Counted from the first letter of the stretch, positions 1-8,924 are shown. The stretch is DNA of 64,000 nt from a filamentous cyanobacterium ESFC-1 (GCA_000380225.1 KB904821.1:4522938-4586937); one strand, 5' to 3'. The notes: a model not told the origin generated them from the letters alone. Numbers and translations are program-made.

Positions 1-135
1 AAATACTTTTTCGTCGAGTTTACCCTGACAGCGCAATTCCATTTGGCTTTCAAAGGTATCGATTTCTTCTGCCATATTAGGCGGAATGCGATCGCCCAGG
101 GCTTCTTTCCAGGTTTTAGGGTTTTGAGTAGTCAC
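1..135 (-). CDS. N-terminal fragment of a minus-strand gene, possibly nitrite/sulfite-reductase-like
   Basis: An open frame begins with GTG at 135 and runs off the left edge of the window in frame, giving 45 codons. The visible residues start MTTQNPKTWKEALGDRIPP and continue with a charged stretch ending in DEKVF. HIP1 lies inside the codons for the GDR segment, and codon use looks native. From memory the sequence resembles the N-terminus of some nitrite/sulfite reductase-type haemoproteins, which have a similar KTWKE...EIDTFE...GK opening. That is a weak recollection, and no catalytic region is in view. ATG is absent near the start, so GTG is the likely initiator. Confidence 0.4.
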   Translation of the reverse strand, partial: MTTQNPKTWKEALGDRIPPNMAEEIDTFESQMELRCQGKLDEKVF

Positions 136-277
136 AGTTCGATTTACCTAGGTTCTATTTTAAGATCGGCGAGTTGCTTTAACTCACGTTCAGACAGTGA
201 TTGCAAAAATTAAAGAACATTCTTTCTCTGTATTATCAAGGATATTCTTGACTTTGCCAATCGGATTTTAGGATTAT

Positions 278-838
278 TTACGATTCGGCAGAATCAGGGG
301 TTCTAATTAACGCGACTTCGATGCGGTCTTCTGCGGGTTGAGAGAAGGTGATGTGAACACCGGGGCCGAAGTATTTTTCCATTTTTTCCTGTTTGTTTTT
401 CCAGGTTTCGAGGGGGACATATTCCGATTCAAATTCAAGGATGAGGGTATAAGCCCCGTCGATAGTGGTTTCCCGGATGGCTTCGAGAATGGGACGTTCT
501 TCGTCACTCGGACTCAAACCGAGTTTATCGAGGGATTCGTCGAGGTGGGCTTCTTGGCCGTAACGGTAGCGGGTGACATCTTTGCGAATCTTGGCTTGGG
601 CTACACTGGCTTGTTCTTCCCGTAGTGCGAGAACTTCCGGGGAGGTGGGTTTGCTAAAGGGAACCGGGAGCAACTCTGAGGCTTTGAGGGCAAGTCCGCC
701 TAACAGCAAGGGAATGCCGTAGAAAAAGCCCACAAGGTTCAATGTGGCATAATCGAGGGCATAAGCCGTAAATCCGGTCAGGGTAAGCAGCCCGCCAAGA
801 ATGAGGGCAAGTTTGGCAAGACGAATTTTACGCAGCAT
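278..838 (-). CDS. DUF2854 family membrane protein
   Basis: This 186-residue protein matches the cyanobacterial/plastid DUF2854 family as I remember it. It has a short basic N-terminus and two hydrophobic helices at about residues 8-28 and 34-50, the second followed by the family-typical YGIPLLLGGLALKASEL stretch. A soluble, charged C-terminal domain follows, containing the conserved ITFSQP segment. The function of the family is not established; the architecture indicates a membrane-anchored protein with a soluble tail. The ATG at 838 directly precedes the first helix. It is monocistronic on the minus strand, with 142 bases separating its stop from the start of the partial gene at the left edge. 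Confidence 0.85.
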   Translation of the reverse strand: MLRKIRLAKLALILGGLLTLTGFTAYALDYATLNLVGFFYGIPLLLGGLALKASELLPVPFSKPTSPEVLALREEQASVAQAKIRKDVTRYRYGQEAHLDESLDKLGLSPSDEERPILEAIRETTIDGAYTLILEFESEYVPLETWKNKQEKMEKYFGPGVHITFSQPAEDRIEVALIRTPDSAES

Positions 839-1008
839 AAAGATAGTAAAAAGATGGAAATAGAGTGCGATCGCATAGATCGATCAGTGTACCAATTTTC
901 GGTAAGCCCTAACTCGCTTATTCGTCTTCGTGGCTTCAAAAGTCGTGGCTACGTTAAGATTGGTAAAGCTCAACCAGCAAGCGTTAGGATAGGAGGATTT
1001 TTTCAATC

Positions 1009-1200
1009 ATGGATGCAGCAACAATTCGCACCAAAGTCTTAGAACTCGAAGAACAACGGGCTTATTTACTCACCCTACTCGAACGGACTGATATTGGCAC
1101 TTTACGCCTTGATGTCAACCAAGCCCTAGAGGAATTAGACGAACTCCTCGAAGAATACAATCAGACTTTCCCCGCTACACCGATTGGTGAAACGTTTTAG
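1009..1200 (+). CDS. Small conserved cyanobacterial hypothetical protein
   Basis: This encodes 63 residues of mostly acidic, helix-forming sequence, probably a short coiled coil (the segment around LEELDELLEEYN). I do not recognise a functional family, although small proteins of this type are common in cyanobacteria. A strong Shine-Dalgarno sequence (AGGAGG) lies about a dozen bases before the ATG and supports the start. The TAG stop at 1198-1200 directly touches the first unit of a long heptamer repeat tract. The repeat may therefore have replaced an original 3' region or terminator. Confidence 0.7.
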   Translation: MDAATIRTKVLELEEQRAYLLTLLERTDIGTLRLDVNQALEELDELLEEYNQTFPATPIGETF

Positions 1201-1333
1201 TTGTTGGTTGTTGGTTGTTGGTTGTTGGTTGTTGGTTATTGGTTATTGGTTATTGGTTATTGGTTATTGGTTATTGGTTATTGGTTATTGGTTATTGGTT
1301 ATTGGTTATTGGTTATTGGTTATTGGTTATTGG
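1201..1333 (+). repeat. Heptamer tandem array, 19 units
   Basis: Five copies of TTGTTGG are followed by fourteen copies of TTATTGG, in perfect register for 133 bases. They are followed to about 1433 by a looser tract of CTGCCTA/CTGCCCA heptamers around a short GC-rich spacer. All three plus-strand frames stay open through the array and give a periodic WLLVIGY peptide, which is an artefact. The array belongs to the short tandemly repeated repetitive sequences known in filamentous cyanobacteria. It fills the gap before purB. Confidence 0.95.
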
Positions 1334-1489
1334 GCAGGGAAACCCAGCCCCTACACAACGATTGCCTACTGCCCAATACCTACTGCCCACTGCCCACTGC
1401 CTACTGCCTAAGAAAGCCCACTGCCCAAAGTGCAACCACTCGCTGTAGAATAGGACGGTTGTATTCGGCAGCACTCATAAAACCTTGCC

Positions 1490-2785
1490 ATGATCGAACG
1501 CTATACTCTGCCCGAAATGGGTCAACTCTGGACTGATGAATTCAAATTGCAAACCTGGCTACAAGTGGAAATCGCCGTTTGCGAGGCTCAAGCAGAGTTA
1601 GGCTATATCCCCAAAGAAGCCGTTGAGGAGATTAAAGCCAAAGCAAACTTTGATGTGGCAAGAGTGTTAGAAATTGAAGCGGAAGTGCGTCACGATGTCA
1701 TCGCCTTTCTAACCAATGTAAACGAATACGTCGGGGATGCCGGGCGTTATATTCACCTGGGTTTAACCAGTTCCGATGTTCTCGACACCGGGTTAGCGTT
1801 GCAAATGCTGGCCAGTCTGAACTTAATTTTAGAGAAAGTCGAGGAATTGACCCAGGCGATTCGTTACCAAGCCCAACAACACCGTTATACCGTCATGGTG
1901 GGGCGATCGCATGGCATCCATGCCGAACCGATTACCTTTGGCTTTAAACTCGCCGGATGGTTAGCTGAAGTATGCCGCAATCGCGATCGCCTTGTCAATT
2001 TGCGATCGGAAATTGCCGTGGGTAAAATTTCCGGGGCGGTGGGAACTTATGCTAATGTAGACCCTAGAATCGAGGCGATCGCCTGTCAAAAACTCGGCCT
2101 CGAACCGGACACCGCTTCAACTCAAGTCATTTCACGCGATCGCCACGCCCAGTTTATCCAACAACTCGCCCTTCTTGCCGCCTCCATCGAACGCTTTGCC
2201 GTCGAAATCCGCAACCTGCAACGCACCGATGTTCTCGAAGTCGAAGAATTTTTCGCCAAAGGGCAAAAAGGCTCATCCGCCATGCCCCACAAGCGTAACC
2301 CCATCCGTTCAGAACGTCTTACCGGAATGGCCCGGATTGTGCGCGGAAACGCCGTTGCCGCCCTCGAAAACGTCGCTTTGTGGCACGAACGAGACATTTC
2401 CCACAGTTCCGTCGAACGGGTGATTATGCCCGATAGTTGCATTATCACCCACTTCATGCTGCGGGACATCACCGGGCTAGTCAAAAACCTACTCGTCTAC
2501 CCCGAAAACATGAAACGCAACATGAACGTCTACGGCGGCGTGATTTTCAGCCAACGGGTACTCCTCACCCTCGTTGAAAAAGGCATGAGTCGCGAAGACG
2601 CTTACACCACCGTCCAGAAATGCGCTCACACCGCCTGGAACACCCCCGACGGCGATTTTCATAAATACATTCAAGAAGATGCCACGGTGAACAAATATCT
2701 ATCATCTGAGGAGATTGCCGATTGCTTCAACCCTGAGAATCACCTCAAGAATTTAGATGAAGTGTATCAGCGTTTGGGGATTTAG
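1490..2785 (+). CDS. purB: Adenylosuccinate lyase
   Basis: PurB cleaves SAICAR to AICAR plus fumarate, and adenylosuccinate to AMP plus fumarate, in cytosolic purine biosynthesis. The 431-residue length is typical. The fumarase/aspartase superfamily signature SSAMPHKRNP is at residues 262-271. The upstream conserved regions RHDVIAFL and HLGLTSSDVLDT, and the GRSHG histidine motif, are also present. The ATG at 1490 gives the expected MIERYTLPEMG N-terminus. It is a single gene preceded by heptamer repeats. A convergent minus-strand gene ends 47 bases downstream, with a weak hairpin around a HIP1 site between them. Confidence 0.97.
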   Translation: MIERYTLPEMGQLWTDEFKLQTWLQVEIAVCEAQAELGYIPKEAVEEIKAKANFDVARVLEIEAEVRHDVIAFLTNVNEYVGDAGRYIHLGLTSSDVLDTGLALQMLASLNLILEKVEELTQAIRYQAQQHRYTVMVGRSHGIHAEPITFGFKLAGWLAEVCRNRDRLVNLRSEIAVGKISGAVGTYANVDPRIEAIACQKLGLEPDTASTQVISRDRHAQFIQQLALLAASIERFAVEIRNLQRTDVLEVEEFFAKGQKGSSAMPHKRNPIRSERLTGMARIVRGNAVAALENVALWHERDISHSSVERVIMPDSCIITHFMLRDITGLVKNLLVYPENMKRNMNVYGGVIFSQRVLLTLVEKGMSREDAYTTVQKCAHTAWNTPDGDFHKYIQEDATVNKYLSSEEIADCFNPENHLKNLDEVYQRLGI

Positions 2786-2832
2786 GCGATCTAAGGTACG
2801 ATGCGATCGCGCCCTTTTCCATCTCCTCAAAT

Positions 2833-4587
2833 TCAAGACAACTGCGACTCTAACAACGCGGCTAAATTAATTTGAAACCTTTGGCGAATCTGCTCTAAAA
2901 TTGCCGCTTCTTCGGCATTCACAACCCCATCGAGTTCGGCAATTTTCTGACACTGAACCAGCAGAGAAACAGCGAAATCCGGGTTAATTTGCGCCAAAAG
3001 GGTATCCAGGGGTTCGGGGGAGTCGAAGTGGGCTTCTAGGGTTTCTAAGGACGCAGGGCTGAGGTGGGCGGCGGTGAGTTCTGGTTGAAGTTCTGCCCAG
3101 GTTTTTTCAGGATAACCGGCTCGCAACAGTTGAACTAATACCCGATCCATTGCTGTTTCTTGGGCGATCGCGTCTTCTAAGACTTCTTCTCCCACTTGAG
3201 CCGACGCGATCGCGGCGCTTTCTGAGCTTTCGCCCTGGAACTTAGCCTCATAAAAACGACAAGCCGCATAACCCACCGCATAAATCATCGCCGCATTAGA
3301 ACTCGCTCCAATGGCTGCACCCAGGACTGGAGTAGCTTGTAATAACGTCACCCCTGCCCGTACCGCATGACCACTTCCCAAAGCCAAACCAAAGATCGCC
3401 AAAATCTCACTTTTCCGTTCCGAGGCTTGTAAATCTAATCCGTAAGCGCCGCTAATTTGATAAACCATTTCCGCTTGTAACGCTGCCACAGCCGCCAGAT
3501 CGACGGCAATTAACGCCGCGATCGCCCCCGGTACAATACTGGTAGCCAACCCCGTTCCCCCGGCATAAACGGCTTTTTCTAACATCATGCGGCGAGAAAT
3601 TTGGGCGGGAGCCTCATTTGGATGTTGGGCTTGCATTCGCGCCAATTTTTCCTCCGCTTTCACTAGATCGACATTATTAATAATTTGTTCGAGGAGAGGA
3701 CTTTCTGCTACAAATTGAGCCGCTTGTCCGAGACTTTCTTTGGCTTTATTCGCCGTATTTCCCACAGTATTACCAACAGTTGAAAAGGTTTGACCCGTCG
3801 TATTAACAGCACCGCCAACTATGTTAGAAGCACCAGCAATCAAGTTTTGAGCTTGAGATGCGGTATTGCCAACAGTATTGCCAACAAGACCCGAAGCGCC
3901 AGTCATTAAGGTTTGGGCTTGAGTGGTGGTGTTTTCAACTAAACCACCAATATTAGTAGTAGCTTTTGTCAACGTTTCACTGGCTTGAGATGCGATATTG
4001 CCAACAGTATTGCCAACAAGACCCGAAGCGCCAGTCATTAAGTTTTGGGCTTGAGTGGTGGTATTTTCAACCAAACCACCAACATTAGTAGTAGCTTTTG
4101 TGAAAGTTTCACTGGCTTGGGATTTAGTTTGCCCCACTAAACTTGATGCCGTTTCAGTGACACTTTTTCCGGCTTGCGTTACCGTTTTGCCCACAGCTTT
4201 AAGCTTGCCAAATTGCCCCGCGAGATCGCCAAATCTGCCTTTTTTCGGCGTTGCTAGTTGAGATTCCGCCTCAGATTGTACAACTAAATCCGTCGTATTT
4301 AATTCGATTTCTTGATGCCATTGAGGGCTTGTTTCCCCTTGAATCTGCCAATCTAAACTGAGATAAACAATATTAGTTAAACTTAACGCTGTAATCTCTT
4401 GTTTAAGAGCAGTAATCACCCCAGAAGATTCACATTCTGGCGGCGCAATCAAAGTGACTTCTAGGGAATCGGGCGCGATCGCGACTTGCGCTTCAACCTG
4501 CCAAGATTGTAGAGCCTGATTGATAACGGACGCGATCGCATCCGGGTCATTCGATGTTACTGATGTTGTGAATTCGTCCACAGCCAA
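2833..4587 (-). CDS. Repeat-containing membrane protein with EcsC-like and TerB-like regions
   Basis: This 584-residue protein has no family I can name with certainty. Residues 1-110 form a soluble N-terminal domain. About residues 125-290 are low-complexity, Gly/Ala/Thr/Asn-rich tandem repeats of the type QAQNLMTGASGLVGNTVGN, resembling amphipathic LEA or apolipoprotein-like helices. About 330-450 is a hydrophobic region (TSIVPGAIAALIAVDLAAVAAL) like EcsC or DUF697-type membrane proteins. The C-terminal 120 residues, including CQKIAELDGVVNAEEAAIL, resemble a TerB-like helical domain. A membrane role is inferred. The near-identical repeats at DNA level (about 3780-4130) suggest expansion and contraction. 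It converges on purB. Confidence 0.7.
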   Translation of the reverse strand: MAVDEFTTSVTSNDPDAIASVINQALQSWQVEAQVAIAPDSLEVTLIAPPECESSGVITALKQEITALSLTNIVYLSLDWQIQGETSPQWHQEIELNTTDLVVQSEAESQLATPKKGRFGDLAGQFGKLKAVGKTVTQAGKSVTETASSLVGQTKSQASETFTKATTNVGGLVENTTTQAQNLMTGASGLVGNTVGNIASQASETLTKATTNIGGLVENTTTQAQTLMTGASGLVGNTVGNTASQAQNLIAGASNIVGGAVNTTGQTFSTVGNTVGNTANKAKESLGQAAQFVAESPLLEQIINNVDLVKAEEKLARMQAQHPNEAPAQISRRMMLEKAVYAGGTGLATSIVPGAIAALIAVDLAAVAALQAEMVYQISGAYGLDLQASERKSEILAIFGLALGSGHAVRAGVTLLQATPVLGAAIGASSNAAMIYAVGYAACRFYEAKFQGESSESAAIASAQVGEEVLEDAIAQETAMDRVLVQLLRAGYPEKTWAELQPELTAAHLSPASLETLEAHFDSPEPLDTLLAQINPDFAVSLLVQCQKIAELDGVVNAEEAAILEQIRQRFQINLAALLESQLS

Positions 4588-4724
4588 ATTCTCCCTTGCT
4601 GTACAGAGCTTGTTACTAGAATGCCCATAATTTTAACGATGTTTACACAACTTTCTGAGATGGCTGCTGTCTAGCTTCACTTTTTGTGATAAAAACTAAA
4701 ACATCTACCCTCAATCAAGGCGGC

Positions 4725-5438
4725 ATGAGCCAACAACGAGCCGATTACGATAACCCCTGGAAAGAGGCCCTTTCACTATACTTCCAGCCCTTTATCGCCT
4801 TCTTTTTCCCCGTCATCCACGACAACATTAACTGGACAAGAGGCTATGAATTTCTCGACACCGTACTTCAACAAATCGCTTTGTCATTCGTCATTAGTTC
4901 TTTGTCATTGGTAGGTACCTAGGTACCTCATGTGCGACTTTCTACGACAATATCGGATGTTTAAAGCCTTGGTTCAAATTTTCCACTTCTGGAACTTTGT
5001 GTAATACCAAATTCGCTTACCCCAACCCACTTATTTTCTAGTCTGTGAAATCGGACTTTGCCACGTTAGCCCTGGATTTGGTAAACTCAAGCCCTTAGAA
5101 AAAGCCGCAAATCGCGTTAATTACAAATGACTAATGACCAATGACCAATGACGCGAAAGCCCCAACGCTTCGAGGAGGAAAATCGTATGCCGTATATTAC
5201 CAGTATTGAACGCTTTGCCCTCGCCCGTGGACGTACAGAAGAAGCCCGCGAGAGTGTACTAGAAGTACTTGAGGTGCGCTTTGAGGTGGTTCTAGAGACT
5301 ATTGTCGAGGCGGTGAATCAAATCGAGGATACAGCCCTGTTGAAAAGTCTACATCGACAAGCAATTACGATCGCGACTTTAGAGGAGTTTCAAGCGTTGT
5401 TACCGCAGCCCGTCGAAAGTGATTCCCAAGATCGTTAG
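4725..5438 (+). pseudogene. Broken PD-(D/E)XK transposase-type gene (Rpn/DUF4351-like), N and C ends only
   Basis: The frame from 4725 encodes the N-terminus typical of cyanobacterial Rpn-like putative transposase nucleases (DYDNPWKEALSLYF, then an INWTRGYEFLDT segment) up to about 4877. It then runs into repeat-like sequence and stops. A second frame, about 5157-5438, encodes the C-terminus of the same family (RFEEENRMPYITSIERFALA followed by a helical tail). The catalytic core between them is missing and replaced by about 280 bases that begin and end with TTGTCATT/TGACCAA-type heptamers. I read this as repeat-mediated deletion or replacement. The apparent start at 5148 lies in the repeat and is not original. 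Confidence 0.75.
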
Positions 5439-5963
5439 TTATTCAAAGCGAAAACGACCTCGCCTCACAGGGTCAAATTCGATGGCACAGCTAGGCGGAG
5501 TGGTACTGTAGTCGCAAGTGTATACAGCTAAACAATTGGTTTGGCGGTCGAATAGGCGTAAATTATAGCCATAATCGCGGGCAACGGCTCCAAAATGATG
5601 AATAAAGCTGTAGTGTCCGATATAGTTGAGACTAGACCACAGTTGCCGATTGATAATGAGATCGATTTGTTGTGCTTCGGGATAAGCAATCCAATTGTCG
5701 ATCATTTTGTTGGGGCCGAATTGTTGAGCGGCCCACCACAAACTCGGCTGAGTCATGGTGTCGGGGTCGAAGGTGTAGGCGGTGATCCAGTCAGAAGATT
5801 GGGGTAAGCCGTCGCTGGTGAGGATGTCGGGGTCGAGGGTACAGGTGTCAAACTTTGGGGTTTTGGGGGTAGAGTCTGAGGTTTGCGCGATCGCGTGGCT
5901 CGCTAAAATAATGGGAGTATAAAGCCCCAAGGCGATCGCGAGTATTCTTGCATAGAGTATCAT
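5439..5963 (-). CDS. Secreted hypothetical protein
   Basis: The 174 residues begin with a clear signal peptide: a basic/hydrophobic N-terminus and a cleavage region around ASHAIAQT at residues 21-28. The mature part has paired cysteines and is Trp/Tyr/Phe-rich (SLWWAAQQFGPNKMIDNW), and ends at RFRFE. It is probably a periplasmic or extracytoplasmic cyanobacterial protein of unknown function, with no recognised catalytic motif. Its stop codon directly abuts the end of the broken transposase-type gene on the opposite strand, with no gap and no visible terminator. Confidence 0.65.
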   Translation of the reverse strand: MILYARILAIALGLYTPIILASHAIAQTSDSTPKTPKFDTCTLDPDILTSDGLPQSSDWITAYTFDPDTMTQPSLWWAAQQFGPNKMIDNWIAYPEAQQIDLIINRQLWSSLNYIGHYSFIHHFGAVARDYGYNLRLFDRQTNCLAVYTCDYSTTPPSCAIEFDPVRRGRFRFE

Positions 5964-5991
5964 CTTTAAATTTTCGCTCTCAAGTCAAATT

Positions 5992-7116
5992 TTAGCCCCA
6001 GAGACGGCGACGCGGCGACCCGTTGAGTTTTTTGTGGGTATCTCGCAGTAAGGCGGGAATATCGAGGTTTTCGGGACAGCGAGGCAAACAATCGCCACAA
6101 TCGGTACAGCGAGAACCTTTGCGACCCCAAAACCAATGACCCGCATTTTCAAACATTCGATAACGATATTGACCAAAATCGCTCATGTCGTAAGCCACGG
6201 CGAGATTGCGTAATCGCAACACTTCGGGAATGTTAATCGTTTCTGGACAGGGCAAACATTGATAACATTGACGACAGCGATCGCGACTAAGTTTCGTTTC
6301 GGCTTGGGCTTCGAGGCGCTGGAAAGTCGCTTGTTCTTGCTCACTCAGGGGATCGACATCATCCCCATAACTCAAGGGTTCGTGTAATTCTTCCGGCTTT
6401 GCTGCCCCGACGCTGAGGGTGGTAATGCGGCGATCGCGCAACAAAAAGCGATAATTCAATTGTAACGGCGAAAAGGGCGCACACAACTGTTTTAAAGTTT
6501 CCGGTGGGGTGTACAGTTGGCCGCCTTTGTCTGCCGGGGAAATAATAAACACCCCCATGTCTTTCTCGGCAGCGAAGGCGATCGCGGCTTCGTTGCGCTG
6601 CCAAAAATAATAATAATGCAGGTTGACAAAATCAAACAAATCTGTATTAATTGCCGCCAAAATAACTTCTAGGGGCGCATGGGTAGAAAAGCCCACAAAT
6701 CCTACCTTTCCCGCTTCCACGGCGGCTCGAATCGCTGCCATACAGCCATCGGGTTGCTGTACCCAAGCCAGATGTTCGGGGGTATTAACGCCGTGTAGGG
6801 CTAAATTATCGATGTAATCTACTCCCAACCGTTGCAGGGAAGTGTCGATTCCCCGTTGCATGGTTGCCGCGTCGGGAGTAGGGGGAAGCTTGGTAGTGAT
6901 GTGCAGTGGCGCTTCCTGGGGCAAATCCCGCAAGCCCTGATTCAGATAAACCTCGCTGTGGCCATAACCCTGGGCGGTTTCGATGTGATTAACCCCCAAA
7001 TCCACGGCTTGGGCTAGGGTACGACTGGCGACTTCTGCCGAACTCAAGCAGCGCATTGTACCTAGAGAAAATACCGAAAGTTGTAAATTCGTTTTACCAA
7101 AGCGCCGATATTGCAT
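5992..7116 (-). CDS. Aldo/keto reductase with C-terminal 4Fe-4S ferredoxin domain
   Basis: Residues 1-290 form an aldo/keto reductase TIM barrel that should bind NADPH (MQYRRFGKTNLQLSVFSLG; the HIETAQGYG active-site Tyr region; ITTKL with the Lys; LALHG with the His). The usual catalytic Asp of the DTA..YG motif is Glu here. The C-terminal 90 residues carry two cysteine clusters, CRQCYQCLPCP and CTDCGDCLPRCP, typical of a 2[4Fe-4S] ferredoxin-like domain, so electron transfer is likely. The substrate is unknown. The open frame extends to 7197, but homology to the family begins at the ATG at 7116, which I take as the start. Confidence 0.9.
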   Translation of the reverse strand: MQYRRFGKTNLQLSVFSLGTMRCLSSAEVASRTLAQAVDLGVNHIETAQGYGHSEVYLNQGLRDLPQEAPLHITTKLPPTPDAATMQRGIDTSLQRLGVDYIDNLALHGVNTPEHLAWVQQPDGCMAAIRAAVEAGKVGFVGFSTHAPLEVILAAINTDLFDFVNLHYYYFWQRNEAAIAFAAEKDMGVFIISPADKGGQLYTPPETLKQLCAPFSPLQLNYRFLLRDRRITTLSVGAAKPEELHEPLSYGDDVDPLSEQEQATFQRLEAQAETKLSRDRCRQCYQCLPCPETINIPEVLRLRNLAVAYDMSDFGQYRYRMFENAGHWFWGRKGSRCTDCGDCLPRCPENLDIPALLRDTHKKLNGSPRRRLWG

Positions 7117-7246
7117 AATATTTGAGATGAACTGCCAAAGAAGCCGCGATCGCGAGTCGGAAGGGGAAACGGGGGTATCGTCGTCCCCGATCGCCACTTG
7201 TCTGTTCTTTCCTGAGTCAAATTATCAGGGATTGAGCGCCCAACGG

Positions 7247-7747
7247 TTAAGACTCGTTGCTGCTGCTACCGCGTTCGATAAAGTCTTCAGGGCGCAGATT
7301 CGAGATAAAATCCCGAAAAGCTTGACGTTCTTCCTCATCTGCATCCCGATCCACAGGAATCGAGGCATCTGCTACCACTTCTTCCATCACCCAAATCGGG
7401 CTATTGGTTCGCAGGGCGATCGCGATCGCATCACTCGGACGGCAATCGAGTTCTTTTTTGACCTCTCCTTGACGCAAACACAAAACCGCATAGAATGTAT
7501 TATCTTGCAAAGAATGAATAATAATTCGCTCTAGCACCATCTGCCAAGTTTCGAGCAGATTGTAAATCAAATCATGGGTTAATGGGCGAGGCGGTTTTTG
7601 TCTTTCTAACGCGCCAATAATTGCTTTTGCCTGATCCTGACCAATATAAATCGGTAACGCGCGGCGATCGGAACTATCTTTGAGTAGCACAATCGGGCTG
7701 CGGGTTACAGCATCTAAGGCAATTCCGGCAACTCTCATTTCAATCAT
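7247..7747 (-). CDS. Bifunctional nuclease family protein (DUF151/BFN)
   Basis: This 166-residue protein has the BFN (DUF151) fold. It starts MIEMRVAGIALDAVTRSPIV and contains the family motifs LPIYIGQDQAKAI and CRPSDAIAIALR. Plant and bacterial members are described as having DNase/RNase activity; the physiological role in cyanobacteria is unclear. The acidic tail (DRDADEEERQAFRDF) is also typical. It is transcribed away from riboflavin synthase, sharing a 299-base upstream region, an arrangement I recall as common in cyanobacteria. A second ATG three codons in is an alternative start. Confidence 0.9.
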   Translation of the reverse strand: MIEMRVAGIALDAVTRSPIVLLKDSSDRRALPIYIGQDQAKAIIGALERQKPPRPLTHDLIYNLLETWQMVLERIIIHSLQDNTFYAVLCLRQGEVKKELDCRPSDAIAIALRTNSPIWVMEEVVADASIPVDRDADEEERQAFRDFISNLRPEDFIERGSSSNES

Positions 7748-8046
7748 CGGCTTAATCTCTAGACCACTAGAACACTCTCGGTATTATCGAAGCTCGCGCA
7801 AAGATCGCTGTTGGGTGCAAAACGGAGGAACTGTCTTTTCCAAGTATGCCCCAGTATGGGATCGTTACAACGATAACTTTCAAAAAAAAACATATCGCAT
7901 ATTACAGTTAAGGATAGAACTTTCCTGACTTTGGACGGTCGCGATCGCATCTTTCTTTCTCCATTTTGTCGGTAAGACTACCCTTCTGACATTTTTTCTC
8001 CCTCCCTATTCTGCCATTTTGCTGTTGTCTTGTTTTCTGGATTTCC
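7748..8046. promoter_or_regulatory. Divergent intergenic region between the BFN gene and ribE
   Basis: This 299-base region must hold the promoters of both divergent genes. It contains one HIP1 site and pyrimidine-rich stretches before the ribE ATG. I looked for an FMN riboswitch before ribE and did not recognise one. No hairpin or repeat stands out. The assignment as regulatory rests only on gene orientation. Confidence 0.5.
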
Positions 8047-8727
8047 ATGTTTACCGGATTAATTGAAACCCTCGGTCAGATTCAACCTGAAGATGGCGAT
8101 CGCTTTGCGATTACCGTCCCTCACGCCTCCTCATTACCCGAAGCTTTAGAAATTGGCGAAAGTGTTGCCGTAGATGGCGTGTGTTTAACCGTTGAAAAAA
8201 TTTTAGCCCAGGGTTTTGTGGCGACCGCTTCCCCCGAAACCCTCAAACGCACTCGTCTTGGTCAACTTATACCCGGACGCGATCCCGTCAACCTCGAAAC
8301 CGCTTTGCGAGTGGGGAGTAAACTCGGCGGCCATTTTGTCTCCGGTCATGTAGACGGGGTGGGTCAACTCCTCGAATCTCGACCGACTCAAAAAGCCTGG
8401 GAAATGTCCTTTACTGCCGTTCCTACCCTCACGGAACAATGGGATCGACACATTGCCCGTTATCTCGTTCCCAAGGGCAGCATCGCCGTAAATGGGGTGA
8501 GTTTAACTGTGGTTGAATGCGCCGCCGATCAACGTTCTTTTTCCGTCGCTGTCATTCCCCATACCTACGAGGAAACCAATCTGCGGAACCTCACCCCCGG
8601 CAGTTGGGTCAACCTAGAAAGCGATATTTTAGGTAAGTATGTGGATAAGTTGCTGAATTTCCACAATTCCCCCCAGCAAAGCGAAGATTTAAGCCTGGCG
8701 TTTCTCGCAGAACACGGCTATTTATAG
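8047..8727 (+). CDS. ribE: Riboflavin synthase, alpha subunit
   Basis: The enzyme dismutates two molecules of 6,7-dimethyl-8-ribityllumazine to riboflavin plus the pyrimidinedione, in the last step of riboflavin synthesis. The start MFTGLIETLG is diagnostic. The two tandem lumazine-binding domains are visible: the first has VAVDGVCLTV and SGHVDG, and the second has IAVNGVSLTVV. The length of 226 residues is slightly longer than E. coli because of a C-terminal tail ending FLAEHGYL, as is usual in cyanobacteria. It is monocistronic and followed closely by a hairpin at 8736-8751. Confidence 0.96.
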   Translation: MFTGLIETLGQIQPEDGDRFAITVPHASSLPEALEIGESVAVDGVCLTVEKILAQGFVATASPETLKRTRLGQLIPGRDPVNLETALRVGSKLGGHFVSGHVDGVGQLLESRPTQKAWEMSFTAVPTLTEQWDRHIARYLVPKGSIAVNGVSLTVVECAADQRSFSVAVIPHTYEETNLRNLTPGSWVNLESDILGKYVDKLLNFHNSPQQSEDLSLAFLAEHGYL

Positions 8728-8735
8728 TTCGTAGT

Positions 8736-8757
8736 AAGGGCTTCAGCCCTTTCTTGG
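8736..8757 (+). terminator. Hairpin after ribE
   Basis: AAGGGC and GCCCTT form a perfect 6-7 bp stem with a short TTCA loop nine bases after the ribE stop, followed by TTCTT. It is a plausible rho-independent terminator. The same 'aagggcttcagccctt' core is also a common dispersed cyanobacterial palindrome. Confidence 0.6.
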
Positions 8758-8770
8758 TTATTGGTTGTTG

Positions 8771-8924
8771 GTGTCTTGCCGAGCTACCAGGTGCTACTCG
8801 CGCATTCCCTTGCTACTCGCGCATTCCCTTGCGCCTTACGGCGGCGCGGTGAGTGCAGTCCGTTGGGCGGGTTCCCCGACTTGAAGGAACTACCGAACCC
8901 GAAGGGGGTCTCGGCGCTTGTTGG
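8771..8924 (+). repeat. GC-rich composite dispersed repeat, copy 1 (MITE-like)
   Basis: The element begins GTGTCTTGCCGAGC and ends GGGTCTCGGCGCTTG, with imperfect terminal inverted repeats centred on GCCGAG. Inside are two tandem copies of a 19-base unit starting GCTACTCGCGCATTC, and a GGCGGCGCGG block. It is flanked by TTGTTGG heptamers. A second copy in inverted orientation is at 39583-39728. It encodes no protein of its own. Confidence 0.8.

Noticed and set aside
1201-1536. Plus-strand open frames encoding WLLVIGY repeats
   Set aside because: They are translations of the TTATTGG heptamer array, open in all three frames because the unit carries no stop on that strand. There is no ribosome site or conservation expected.
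4921-4960. Group II intron 5' end (GTGCGAC after the broken transposase gene)
   Set aside because: Only the short GTGCGACTTTC match was seen; no domain V hairpin or reverse transcriptase is nearby.
7748-8046. FMN riboswitch upstream of ribE
   Set aside because: No multi-helix RFN-type conserved blocks were recognised by eye.
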